Of a DNA stretch of 64,000 bases, positions 38,699 to 46,730 are shown piece after piece (the stretch's first letter is position 1; each line of letters starts with the position of its first letter). Below the pieces are notes generated by a model. It ran no database searches and was not told the origin of the DNA. It saw nothing but the letters and a program-made list of their open reading frames with translations. The stretch is from NCBI RefSeq assembly GCF_022346995.1, contig NZ_JAKRNM010000002.1:558001-622000 (forward strand). Reading direction: 5' to 3'. This DNA is from Paenibacillus sp. ACRRY. GTDB lineage: Bacteria; Bacillota; Bacilli; Paenibacillales; Paenibacillaceae. The position numbers and the translations under genes were made by a program.

Positions 38699-38759
38699 CG
38701 ATATCATCGAATGGTATCGCAAACAAAACGAAGGAGATGACGCGAATGAGGCTACGTAA
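38670..38759 (+). CDS. Phage acidic peptide, 29 aa
   Basis: MNDVTFETPDDIIEWYRKQ and a short tail. GGAGG lies 6-7 nt before the ATG. It overlaps neighbours on both sides. Possibly only a coupling leader; function unknown. Confidence 0.4.
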   Translation: MNDVTFETPDDIIEWYRKQNEGDDANEAT

Positions 38760-39072
38760 ATTTCCGGTAACCGCGGGTAGTGGGCGTGAGTATGAGGTCG
38801 AAGTAGTACGCAGATACGCGGGATTAGGCAATATGGGTTTGCGTTTCCGGATATATAAGCGCGAGTCGTACGTGAGTTTGTTCGGAAGAATTAAGCAACG
38901 GCGAACTCTGATGCAATCGGATAACTACTGGGAGCATCAAGTTACCAACGTGGTCGAGCGTGCAATAGCTCTTGTAAGGCGTGTTGAGGAGGAGACGATG
39001 AGCGGTATCGAACGCGAACAATCTTACGCGGAGTTCGAGCGCTGGGACGGGAGGATTGACGCGAATGAGTAA
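38746..39072 (+). CDS. Small phage protein, KFPV family, copy 2
   Basis: 108 residues from the ATG at 38746 (AAGGAG 9 nt before). N-terminus LRKFPVTAGSGREYEVEV and C-terminus FERWDGRID parallel the protein at 36933, a duplicated family within one prophage. Function unknown. Confidence 0.6.
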   Translation: MRLRKFPVTAGSGREYEVEVVRRYAGLGNMGLRFRIYKRESYVSLFGRIKQRRTLMQSDNYWEHQVTNVVERAIALVRRVEEETMSGIEREQSYAEFERWDGRIDANE

Positions 39073-39436
39073 CGTAAACAAACCGGTTATTCCCGTAGAG
39101 GTTGCGGACGCGATCGAGATACTACGCGAAGACGAGGTCCCACATAGTAACGAGAATATCTTGCTGCTGCGTGCTACCGGCGGAAAGGCGGAGTGCCGTG
39201 TAAGAGCAGCGGAAGCGTTACGTTTAATCCCGTTCGACACGTTGCTGGCCGCGTTGGTTAACGGGTATGAGCGTGAGTTGACGGGGGAGGAGCGTTTAGC
39301 GAAGGCATATCGAAACATACGCGATGAGTATCAGGTTTGCCTGTTTGACGGGAGTAGTGAAGAGATCAGCTTTGCGAACGGAATGCGCTACGCACTTGAT
39401 ACGCTAAGCATCAAAATCGAAGGAGTGAACGCGTGA
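39065..39436 (+). CDS. Phage hypothetical protein, 123 aa
   Basis: Start at ATG 39065 after GGGAGG; the junction GACGCGAATGA repeats the one used for the previous gene. It is helical and acidic, with NENILLLRATGGKAECRVRAA. The next gene starts inside its stop (GTGA). Confidence 0.5.
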   Translation: MSNVNKPVIPVEVADAIEILREDEVPHSNENILLLRATGGKAECRVRAAEALRLIPFDTLLAALVNGYERELTGEERLAKAYRNIRDEYQVCLFDGSSEEISFANGMRYALDTLSIKIEGVNA

Positions 39437-39636
39437 TAAAGGAGCTCGTCCATCGTTTAGTACGGAACTTATACGTCCAGCATGCATTAGTCGGGCTAGT
39501 GTTCGCAACGGTACTATGCGTGTGGTTTTCGTTCCCGGATGATGCGTTTTGGGTAATCGTTATCATCTGGCCGCTTCTCGTAGCACTATGGTTTTACGCG
39601 TTTGTCAACGGAACAATTCCGGGAATGAATTTGTAA
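39433..39636 (+). CDS. Phage membrane protein, 67 aa
   Basis: Two hydrophobic helices, ALVGLVFATVLCVWF and AFWVIVIIWPLLVALWFYAF, with a basic N-terminus. GTG start coupled to the previous stop. Function unknown. Confidence 0.55.
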   Translation: MIKELVHRLVRNLYVQHALVGLVFATVLCVWFSFPDDAFWVIVIIWPLLVALWFYAFVNGTIPGMNL

Positions 39637-39691
39637 GGAAACGGGAGAATTATGGAGATAATCGTAGATAACGTTTTATTTGGAAAATCGG

Positions 39692-39803
39692 TTAATGTTG
39701 AATTAATTGGGCTTAATGTTGACGAAAATCAGCACAATGTCGACAAAAACTAACTTGATGCACACATTAACCTGCTTTTAAACAATATTTGTAAATCGAC
39801 ATT
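39692..39803 (+). repeat. Array of 21-bp-spaced AATGTYGA boxes
   Basis: TTAATGTTGA at 39692-39701 and 39713-39722 and ACAATGTCGA at 39734-39743 are spaced exactly 21 bp. Inverted partners follow: ACATTAA (39764-39770) and TCGACATT (39796-39803). It lies between small genes and the replication genes. A 33-residue frame (39652-39753) with GGGAG upstream overlaps it but looks weak. It may be a replication iteron or operator array. Confidence 0.6.
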
Positions 39804-39877
39804 CAACCACGTAATCGCCGAATATGGCGTTTTACCAAAATACGCTAGTCCACTTATACTACGGAGGTGTCAACGAT

Positions 39878-40297
39878 ATGACAACGGAGACGAAGCGGGA
39901 TCTGCAGGCGGATCTTGCGCTATGTGAGGCTGCAACAGCGGGACCTTGGTTCGCATCGGGAGAGGATGAGCGTCCGATAGTCGCTGAGCGGGAGTCGGTA
40001 GTAACCGCGCGTGGAAGCGAGCTAGCTTACGTAAGTATTGCGTGTGAAGACGAAGAGTTCATCGCAGAATCACGAGAAGGGTGGCCGGAAGCTTTGTGCA
40101 GGGCGATTGCGGCTGAGGCGGAGGTCGAACGTTTAGACGCGAGGTATCAATCGATGTTCTCGCGGGCGTTAGAAGTGAACAAAGCGCGGGATTCCTACTC
40201 GTCCGCCGTACATCAAGCGATCTATTATTTACGAGAGGAACGCGTCAGAGAGGCGCTATTAGTACTAACGGAGGTGTCCGCCGATGCCTCGCGCTAA
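39878..40297 (+). CDS. Phage hypothetical protein, 139 aa
   Basis: Start at ATG 39878 (GGAGGTG 8 nt before). The N-terminal LQADLALCEAATAGPWF with E-rich sequence recalls the Ead/Ea22-like family of phage early proteins. The rest is helical. Overlaps the next gene by 14 nt. Confidence 0.55.
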   Translation: MTTETKRDLQADLALCEAATAGPWFASGEDERPIVAERESVVTARGSELAYVSIACEDEEFIAESREGWPEALCRAIAAEAEVERLDARYQSMFSRALEVNKARDSYSSAVHQAIYYLREERVREALLVLTEVSADASR

Positions 40298-40718
40298 GAA
40301 ACCGCCTAAACCGAAAATCACCGCAGACCAACGTAAGGACTGGCGCAACATTCCGCTCACCGAATGGAAGACGCCGACCGTACACGCCATGATTTCCGAT
40401 CTCAACCGCGAGCAATACGGAGTCGAGACGTACATTCCTCTGCGTGGCTGGGCGTTCGAGCAAGGCGTCATCAAACGCGCACTTACGCAATACGGAGCGG
40501 AAGCCTTACGCGAGACAATTACGCGAGCATTTCGGGAGCACCGGGTGACGCCACAGTATCCGCAATTGACGGCCGGATTTTTGATCGCGTATCTATTGCC
40601 GAGGATCATGCCGCAAGTGCTGGCGGAACAGGCGCGGGCATCGAAACAGGCGGAGTATTGCGGTGATAATTCGGATAACAACGCGCTGACTGACGATGAG
40701 ATTATCGATTTATTCTAA
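40284..40718 (+). CDS. Phage protein upstream of helicase loader, 144 aa
   Basis: The Pro/Lys-rich N-terminus MPRAKKPPKPKI is followed by a mixed domain with WKTPTVHAMISDLNREQYG and AFREHRVTPQYPQLT. The end is acidic (LTDDEIIDLF). The position directly before the DnaC-like loader suggests a replication role, but no family is recognised. Confidence 0.5.
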   Translation: MPRAKKPPKPKITADQRKDWRNIPLTEWKTPTVHAMISDLNREQYGVETYIPLRGWAFEQGVIKRALTQYGAEALRETITRAFREHRVTPQYPQLTAGFLIAYLLPRIMPQVLAEQARASKQAEYCGDNSDNNALTDDEIIDLF

Positions 40719-40863
40719 CGCGTCATAAGTTTTGCGCAAACAGATAGGATGACCATGAGGGTGTAAATTAGAGCCCGAAAACATCAGACGAAAATCATCC
40801 GAAAAACAGCCGTAAATCATCCGCATGATAATTATAAACGCGATACAGTAAGGAGGAACGCAA

Positions 40864-41640
40864 TTGTCGAACGCTAAAAACTGCATACTCGCGCAGCACT
40901 GTTCGCTGGCAGGTGGCGCGCAATGTACGAAGCTATGTCCGAGCTATATCGCAAACCACGGACTGAATGGCGCAGGCGGACGGGTAGGCGCGGCAAACCT
41001 ACCGTTAGAATACCGCGGAGTAACGCTTGCCAACTCGCCAGCACGCGAAGAACAGGCGTCCATATACCGCGTTCTAGAAGGCTACGTACCGACGTTTGCG
41101 CGCCAATTCGAGGAGCATCCGGAAAAGCCGATCAAATCGCTGTACTTTTATAGCGACTCGCCAGGCACCGGTAAGACAACGACGGCAAGCGCAGTCCTTA
41201 CGGAATACATTACGCGGCATTATATCGGATCAATCCTGCGCAACAGGCAAGCGCTTGATCGACCGGCGTATTTCCTCGATGTGAACGCGTGGCAGACGCT
41301 ATATAACAAGTTCAATCGACCAACGGTACCCGCCGACGTTGCGGAGCCAGCATCACGCCAATATTACGCATGGATGACGGCAGCAGAGGTGGCACCCTTT
41401 GCGGTCCTTGACGATATCGGAGTACGTGACGTGACGGAAGGTTTCCGCGGAGATTTGCACACGATTATTAATCACCGCGTGACTAACGGAATGGTCACGG
41501 TGTATACGAGTAATATTCCGCTGCGTGACTTAAATACGGTGTTTCGCGAAATGAAGCCGCGACTCGTCGACCGGATGCGGGATCTCTGTATCGAGCGCGA
41601 GTTTGTCGGAATAAGTCATCGCGGATTAAAACGAGCGTAA
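40864..41640 (+). CDS. DnaC-like helicase loader ATPase
   Basis: 258 residues. A Cys cluster at the N-terminus (CILAQHCSLAGGAQCTKLC) is zinc-ligand-like. Walker A is SDSPGTGKTTTAS, Walker B FAVLDDIGVRD, and a sensor-like segment is TVYTSNIPLRDL. TTG start after AGGAGG. It would load the DnaB-like helicase encoded next onto DNA. The 230 bp after it hold AT-rich DNA with TTGACC and TATAAC (spacing 19), a possible promoter. Confidence 0.82.
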   Translation: MSNAKNCILAQHCSLAGGAQCTKLCPSYIANHGLNGAGGRVGAANLPLEYRGVTLANSPAREEQASIYRVLEGYVPTFARQFEEHPEKPIKSLYFYSDSPGTGKTTTASAVLTEYITRHYIGSILRNRQALDRPAYFLDVNAWQTLYNKFNRPTVPADVAEPASRQYYAWMTAAEVAPFAVLDDIGVRDVTEGFRGDLHTIINHRVTNGMVTVYTSNIPLRDLNTVFREMKPRLVDRMRDLCIEREFVGISHRGLKRA

Positions 41641-41881
41641 AAACGAAAAAGTGAGCATTCGGGAGTATTCGGGAGATGGGGATAAATAAAGTGGTTCATC
41701 TTCGACAAATTGCGACTTGACCGCAGTGATATAGCTCACATTTTTGCGGATTATTTACCTAAATGTGTCCAAAAATTTACGTTTACTGGAACTGGTGTCG
41801 AATGGCGCACATGGGAATTTTGACCTAAACGCGAGTTGACGTAATATAACATGCAGTGTAAAACAGGAGGTGTATAGTACA

Positions 41882-43240
41882 ATGGCAGTTACAGGTCAGC
41901 AATTGCTATCTAAGTTGATTGACGCAGGCTCTACGCAGGCACTCACGAAGTATAACGTTAAGCGATCGGACTTTCCTACGCTACCTGAGCAGAGCGCATA
42001 CGACTTTATTGAAAGCTACGCGAAGGAGAACGGAGGTGCTACGCCTTCACTCGCAACCTTTGTCGCAAATGTACGAAACGTGACGTACATTCCGGAGGTT
42101 ACGGATTCGTTCGAGTACCTTGCGGGGCAGCTAAAAGATGCGACAGGTAAGCGGGAATTGGCGGCGTTGCTGAATAGTCCGGACCTAGAGCGGGACTTCG
42201 GCCAAATGTCGACAGAATCCTTCATTAATAGCTTGACCACGCGAGCAAATGAGATTAAGATTAAAACACGAACGAGTGTTCCGAAGATGACTGATATTTC
42301 CACATCGGGTGAGCGATTTTTAGAAGAGTTCCGCGCACGAAAAGCAGGCACTTCTTTTAAAATATGGCGCAGCAAATTCGGTACAATTAACACACAGATC
42401 GGCGGCTATTTTTCAGGAAACACATACGCCTGGTATGCGCGATCTGGCCGCGGTAAATCCGTAATGGTCATGGAAGACGGTATTGAATCGGCGTTCCAGG
42501 GTGCTGTAGTCCTCGTATGGGCGCTCGAAATGTCGGAGTACGAATGGATGGCGCGCGCATACTCGTCGATCAGCGCCAGGATCAGCGAAACGGTTAAGCG
42601 AATTGAAGGCGTGGACTATACGGTTGGCTTCGATAACCGCGCGATGCTCATGGGTAAGCTGGACGAAGCGTATGAACGCGGACTTGTAGCGTTTATCGAA
42701 ATGCTCAGCGAGATTATACCGGGACGTATCGTATTGCGTGCGGCAGATAGCGAAGGGTTTTCGCAACGTTCGATCTCGCAGCTTGAAGCGGACATTAACG
42801 AGATCGATGCGGATGTCGTCATAATCGATCCGATTTATCTGATGGACTACGAGAAGAATACGTCGCATGTGGCGGGCGGAGATGTCGCGGCGACTAGCGT
42901 CAAGCTCAAGCGGTTAGCCGGCCAAACGAAAACCGTAATACATGTCGTGACGCAAGCGGAAGAAGACGCGAAAGAGAAGAACGAAGACGGAACGCGAGAA
43001 CTTAGCCCTCCGCCGAGAGCCGGTATTAAGAAGTCGAAGGCGATACTTGAGGACGCGGCTAACGTATTCGGAATCGATACACTTGCGCAGGAAGGACGCG
43101 GAGTTATCGAATTGGGTAAGGGCCGTAATGGCGGCGAGGACACGCGTGTTGAAATCGTATATCTGCCGAATTACGGCGTGGTACGCGAGTTGGATGCGCA
43201 AGGGCAGGCGGCACAGTTTGCGGACGTGAGCGGTTTTTAA
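41882..43240 (+). CDS. DnaB-like replicative helicase
   Basis: 452 residues. Walker A ARSGRGKSVMVMEDG lies near residue 190. RecA-fold strands AVVLVWALEMSEYEW and DVVIIDPIYLMDYE (Walker B) follow, and HVVTQAEED precedes the end. The N-terminal helical domain is short. AGGAGG is 12 nt before the ATG; a GTG at 41870 is in frame but too close to the binding site. Confidence 0.83.
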   Translation: MAVTGQQLLSKLIDAGSTQALTKYNVKRSDFPTLPEQSAYDFIESYAKENGGATPSLATFVANVRNVTYIPEVTDSFEYLAGQLKDATGKRELAALLNSPDLERDFGQMSTESFINSLTTRANEIKIKTRTSVPKMTDISTSGERFLEEFRARKAGTSFKIWRSKFGTINTQIGGYFSGNTYAWYARSGRGKSVMVMEDGIESAFQGAVVLVWALEMSEYEWMARAYSSISARISETVKRIEGVDYTVGFDNRAMLMGKLDEAYERGLVAFIEMLSEIIPGRIVLRAADSEGFSQRSISQLEADINEIDADVVIIDPIYLMDYEKNTSHVAGGDVAATSVKLKRLAGQTKTVIHVVTQAEEDAKEKNEDGTRELSPPPRAGIKKSKAILEDAANVFGIDTLAQEGRGVIELGKGRNGGEDTRVEIVYLPNYGVVRELDAQGQAAQFADVSGF

Positions 43241-43459
43241 TTACCGCTCGTCGCTCCGTCCGTACAAGTGATCGATAGTAACGCCAAAGTAATCAGCGAC
43301 CACTGGAATAAGTCCGATTGGAAACTTACGAGTTCCTGAGAGGTAGTTGCTAAGGCTCTGCGGTGTGATACCGAGTGCGGCGGAAAGCTCCTTTTGCTCT
43401 ACGTTGTTTTGTTCGATAAGAAGTCGGATATTTCGGGCAACAATCTCTTCATAACTCAT
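43241..43459 (-). CDS. XRE-family repressor 1
   Basis: 72 residues, one HTH: NVEQKELSAALGITPQSLSN. AAGGAG 8 nt before the ATG. It is transcribed against the phage early genes and divergently from the primase gene, with an inverted repeat in between. A likely lysogeny regulator. Confidence 0.8.
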   Translation of the reverse strand: MSYEEIVARNIRLLIEQNNVEQKELSAALGITPQSLSNYLSGTRKFPIGLIPVVADYFGVTIDHLYGRSDER

Positions 43460-43509
43460 GCAAATTTCTCCTTGACTATTCACGAATCGTGTATTAGGAT
43501 GGGGATACA

Positions 43510-43551
43510 CAAAACGTGAATCGGTATTTTTATCCACTATAGCACGTTTTG
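43510..43551. promoter_or_regulatory. Probable operator: CAAAACGTG / CACGTTTTG inverted repeat
   Basis: Two 9-bp arms (43510-43518 and 43543-43551) in perfect inversion, between divergent XRE gene and primase gene. AATCGTG sequences further left may be extra half-sites. Confidence 0.6.
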
Positions 43552-43584
43552 GAGAAGTGTTCAATAGGAAAGGAGGACAACTCT

Positions 43585-44574
43585 ATCCGCAATGTCATAA
43601 ACGTTGACACGTTCTTAGCCGCAATCGAAGCGCATGACTGGCGTAATATTCAACCGAATACTCGCGGCCGCCTCAACGCCTCATCCCCGTTTGGTAATCG
43701 CGTAGATAAGACGCCGTCCTTTAGCGTAATTACTGACCCCGACTCGCCGGACTTCGGTTGCTGGCGTGACTCAGGCGCAAACGATCCGGAATGGGCGCGC
43801 GGTGGACCCGTTAAGCTCTACGCGTTCCTTCGAAATATCACGTACGAAGAGGCGCGCGAGGAACTACTGACCGGAGACGTAGCGGAAGATGGTCCGCCTA
43901 AACTACGCATCAAACTTGTTCCGCCAGGACCCCCGCCTAAACCGCAGCCGATCGATGTTAGCGCATATCAGACCGTAGTCGTTCCGTATCTAACAGGCCG
44001 CGGAGTCGATCCGGAAGTACAACGCGCATTCGATTGCGGGTACGACGGCGAGAAGAACGCGGTTGTAATGCCGTGGCATGCGCCGGACGGTACTGTAATA
44101 AACGTGAAGTGGCGTGCGACTTGGTCTAAGGCGTTTTGGTATGCTAAGGGCGGCGCGCCTGTCCGTAACATGTTATACGGTATCCACCTCGTTTACGCGC
44201 GGAGGATAAACCGGATTGTTATCGTCGAATCCGAAACAGACGCGATGTATCTATGGAGCTGCGGTATACCTGCGGTGGCAGTCGGCGGTTCTACGTTTAC
44301 AGATGCCCAGGCGGAAATGCTGCGGATGTCTCCGGTAACTGCGCTTGTGATCGGTACGGATAACGATGCGGCGGGCGAGAAGCTGCGTGAGGAAGCTGCG
44401 GCTAAGATGCGCGGATATTGCGAGTTGTACGACGTAAGGTGGCCGGATGGCGCGAAGGATGCGAATGAGGTTGGCGATGAAGAAACGGTGAGGAATACGG
44501 TTGCTTGCGCTGTTAGAAGAAATATTTTCAAGAGAGCGCAACATAGTATCGACACGTATCGTCAAATAATGTAA
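43585..44574 (+). CDS. Phage DNA primase with TOPRIM domain
   Basis: About 329 residues. The N-terminal part (HDWRNIQPNTRGRLNASSPF...TPSFSV...FGCWRDSGAN) resembles a primase zinc-binding/CHC2-like region without the full Cys set. The TOPRIM domain has RIVIVESETDAMYLW and ALVIGTDNDAAGEKL. The start is unusual: AGGAGG (43571-43576) sits 8 nt before an ATC codon. TTG 43549 is in frame but lacks a binding site. So AUC is the best start. Confidence 0.8.
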   Translation: MRNVINVDTFLAAIEAHDWRNIQPNTRGRLNASSPFGNRVDKTPSFSVITDPDSPDFGCWRDSGANDPEWARGGPVKLYAFLRNITYEEAREELLTGDVAEDGPPKLRIKLVPPGPPPKPQPIDVSAYQTVVVPYLTGRGVDPEVQRAFDCGYDGEKNAVVMPWHAPDGTVINVKWRATWSKAFWYAKGGAPVRNMLYGIHLVYARRINRIVIVESETDAMYLWSCGIPAVAVGGSTFTDAQAEMLRMSPVTALVIGTDNDAAGEKLREEAAAKMRGYCELYDVRWPDGAKDANEVGDEETVRNTVACAVRRNIFKRAQHSIDTYRQIM

Positions 44575-44621
44575 TATTAGGCAGTACACAAACCTGTGTA
44601 CTATTCGTCGGTACAAGCGAA

Positions 44622-44873
44622 CTAATCGCTTGCAGCCTCTTCGGGAGAACGCGCAACTCTCTTCATTTCGTACAGCTCATAAGGGGAATCAAGGTTAAGT
44701 GCTTCCGCTATGGTGCGTAGGGTGCCTAAGCCCATTACACCGACAATATGCTGACGATTAATATAGTTGTTGATCTGCTGCTTACTTATACCAGTAAGTT
44801 CAGCCAACTTAACTTGCGTCATCCTTTTGGACTTAAGTATCTCCCGAAGTCGGCACTTACCGACTTCATACAT
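44622..44873 (-). CDS. XRE-family repressor 2
   Basis: 83 residues, HTH MTQVKLAELTGISKQQINNY. GGAGG lies before the ATG. It diverges from the sigma-like gene, sharing the promoter B region, so it could repress it. Convergent to the primase, with an AGTACACA hairpin between. Confidence 0.8.
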   Translation of the reverse strand: MYEVGKCRLREILKSKRMTQVKLAELTGISKQQINNYINRQHIVGVMGLGTLRTIAEALNLDSPYELYEMKRVARSPEEAASD

Positions 44874-44915
44874 AAAACCCTCCAACAACAAGAATAAAAA
44901 AAGATTTTGAAATGA

Positions 44916-44952
44916 TGTCCCAACTTTTGATTTTTTTGTCCCTATATATAGT
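44916..44952 (+). promoter_or_regulatory. Phage promoter B: paired TGTCCC boxes, 21 bp apart
   Basis: TGTCCC at 44916-44921 and 44937-44942, then TATATATAGTGT. It lies about 25 bp before the sigma-like gene's leader, so that gene may control itself. Confidence 0.7.
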
Positions 44953-44977
44953 GTAGACAACAATAAGGAGATGGTAA

Positions 44978-45562
44978 ATGGTGAATAAGCAACAATTGAA
45001 TACAATGGCTATCGCAGCTCGCAATGGAGATGACGCAGCACTTTGGGAAGTGAAAGCACACTTTCAAAAGATGATACATAGTCTCTCGGAAGCGAACAGG
45101 AATAGAGTCAAGCAAGAGCATTTCGAAGAACAATGCTTCGACTTAATTGATGAAACGATAATGGATTTCGATGGCACTCTCGGAGACTTCTCCCAACTTG
45201 TTGTGCACAACATAAAGCGAAGGCTCGGGAGAACGAAAAAAAGGCACTCTGTTAAATGTAAAGGGATAGAGACGGTGTCGCTACCTTGCAGAGAGTCAGA
45301 AGATGGTTTTGTTGAAATGGAGTTCGTAGACGATTTGGCGATCGTAGACGATAACTTCCTAACTAAAGAAAAGATCACCAGCTTGGCGGCCGGTGACCAA
45401 AGAAAAATGAGAGTCTTAACCTTTATGATTGACCCCGGTTACAGTGAGTCTAGTACCGCACGGCTGTTGGCGCAGCAGGACGGTAAGAATGTAGACACAC
45501 ACCGCAAGTTTATCCAAAGATTAAGAAAAGACTGCCAGAAAGTGTTAGCACACGCAATCTGA
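44978..45562 (+). CDS. Sigma-factor-like phage transcription regulator
   Basis: 194 residues. The beginning, MAIAARNGDDAALWEVKAHF, resembles the region-2 opening of sigma-70/ECF factors ('ar-GD--A---l'). The C-terminus (STARLLAQQDGKNVDTHRKF and a basic tail) looks like a region-4-type HTH. I am not certain of the family. AAGGAG precedes the ATG GTG start by 7 nt. It is flanked by a paired-box promoter also used by two other phage units, so it is a candidate activator for them. Confidence 0.6.
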   Translation: MVNKQQLNTMAIAARNGDDAALWEVKAHFQKMIHSLSEANRNRVKQEHFEEQCFDLIDETIMDFDGTLGDFSQLVVHNIKRRLGRTKKRHSVKCKGIETVSLPCRESEDGFVEMEFVDDLAIVDDNFLTKEKITSLAAGDQRKMRVLTFMIDPGYSESSTARLLAQQDGKNVDTHRKFIQRLRKDCQKVLAHAI

Positions 45563-45592
45563 CTTAATAATTGTAGTTCTCACTTTGAGTTC

Positions 45593-45626
45593 GGTCGGAG
45601 TTTCAGGCACGAAGCCCGACCTTTTC
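45593..45626 (+). terminator. Terminator of the sigma-like gene
   Basis: GGTCGG...CCGACC stem with a 17-nt loop and TTTTCTC tail. Confidence 0.55.
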
Positions 45627-45776
45627 TCAAAAAGAGTATATCATACTTTCTTAACAAATTGACAATATGTATGTTGTAAATCTTTGGTAACATGTCCAAC
45701 TCACAATTAGCATATTACCATGGTTGATAACGCTTGTCAACGCTATCTAACTATATTATACCCGGAGGTGCGCCGT

Positions 45777-45962
45777 ATGAAACGCGCTCTTACTAAAAAT
45801 ATACGTTCGTCTAACAACGAAGTTTCACGCTTTTTTAACGAAATTTACCCGCCGACTCGCCGTTACCCTGACGTAGAGTACCGTGGAGGCGTGCGCGAAT
45901 ACGAAGACGCAGCCGATTACGTCGATGTCCGCGCAGTTATGAAAGGCCGGGTGATCGCGTGA
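45777..45962 (+). CDS. Phage small basic protein, 61 aa
   Basis: Starts at ATG 45777 after GGAGGTG; begins MKRALTKNIRSSNNEVSRFF. Overlaps the next start (GTGA). Unknown function. Confidence 0.5.
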   Translation: MKRALTKNIRSSNNEVSRFFNEIYPPTRRYPDVEYRGGVREYEDAADYVDVRAVMKGRVIA

Positions 45963-46495
45963 AAACTCCGCTAAGATGGTCCGCAACTTCTCACGCAATT
46001 AAACGCGTCCGTGAACGGTTCAATGTCCGCGGAAGCGATACGCAAATCAACGAATGGATTGCGCAGAAACTTGATACCGCGTCGTTTATCGGATGTATTC
46101 CGGATGACTCCGGCAAGATGCGCCGCGCATACACTTCCGGCAAGGTCGTTATCTTCGTCGCCATTGCGGATAACGCTGTAATCACCGTTCGTGAGGCGAG
46201 CGTACAACGTGAATGGCGCGGCGTTATCGAAAAGCTGGCGGATAAGGAGTTGCGCAAGCATAAGCGGCGGGCTCTGCAGGAAGAACGCAAGCTGCTCGAT
46301 ATGCGTACGCGGATGGAAACGGAGGTATGCGAATTACGGACGGCGGCTTTAGGTGCGAGATCCGAAGCGAAGCGAAACGCATACCATGCGAGAGTTAACG
46401 CTTTGACTATGCGTATAACAGAGGTGGAACGCGATATAAACCGTGTGAGACGTGACGTTTTGAAGGCGGCCGAGAGTTATGCCGCGGTAATTTGA
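45959..46495 (+). CDS. Phage protein with coiled-coil tail, 178 aa
   Basis: An N-terminal globular part with SHAIKRVRERFNV and TSGKVVIFVAI resembles DUF4258-like folds. From about residue 90 a long highly charged helix follows (ELRKHKRRALQEERKLLD...). GTG start coupled to the previous stop. Confidence 0.5.
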   Translation: MKTPLRWSATSHAIKRVRERFNVRGSDTQINEWIAQKLDTASFIGCIPDDSGKMRRAYTSGKVVIFVAIADNAVITVREASVQREWRGVIEKLADKELRKHKRRALQEERKLLDMRTRMETEVCELRTAALGARSEAKRNAYHARVNALTMRITEVERDINRVRRDVLKAAESYAAVI

Positions 46496-46524
46496 ACCGT
46501 ATCATTTCCTATTTAAATGGCGTA

Positions 46525-46604
46525 ACAAGTCGGCCCTGCGTCGGCTGCGCGGTATTAGCTGCGGAAACTTCCGGTTAGTGCCGTGCAGCGGGCGTGGGAC
46601 TTGT
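46525..46604 (+). ncRNA. Candidate structured RNA upstream of the SSB gene
   Basis: Nested helices: outer ACAAGTC/GACTTGT (46525-46531, 46598-46604), then GCCC/GGGC, then an 11-bp helix GCTGCGCGGTA / TGCCGTGCAGC (46544-46554, 46579-46589, two wobble pairs), and an inner CGGAA/TTCCG hairpin. It lies in a 235-bp spacer. Two more hairpins follow, AGCGGA/TCCGCT and GATACG/CGTATC. There is no T tract, so it is no terminator. No known RNA family recognised. Confidence 0.5.
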
Positions 46605-46730
46605 GGAACAGGAGCGGACAATGATCCGCTTAGCACAAGCGAAGAGTAAGCCGCGAACGATACGGAGTGCACACGTATCCAGTAGCGCAATCCCCGTTCG
46701 AACAAATAAACCGTAAAGGAACGTGATTGA

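Noticed and set aside
39652..39753. A 33-residue phage gene
   Set aside because: It has a modest GGGAG site, but the DNA is better explained by the periodic AATGTYGA boxes; kept only as an alternative.
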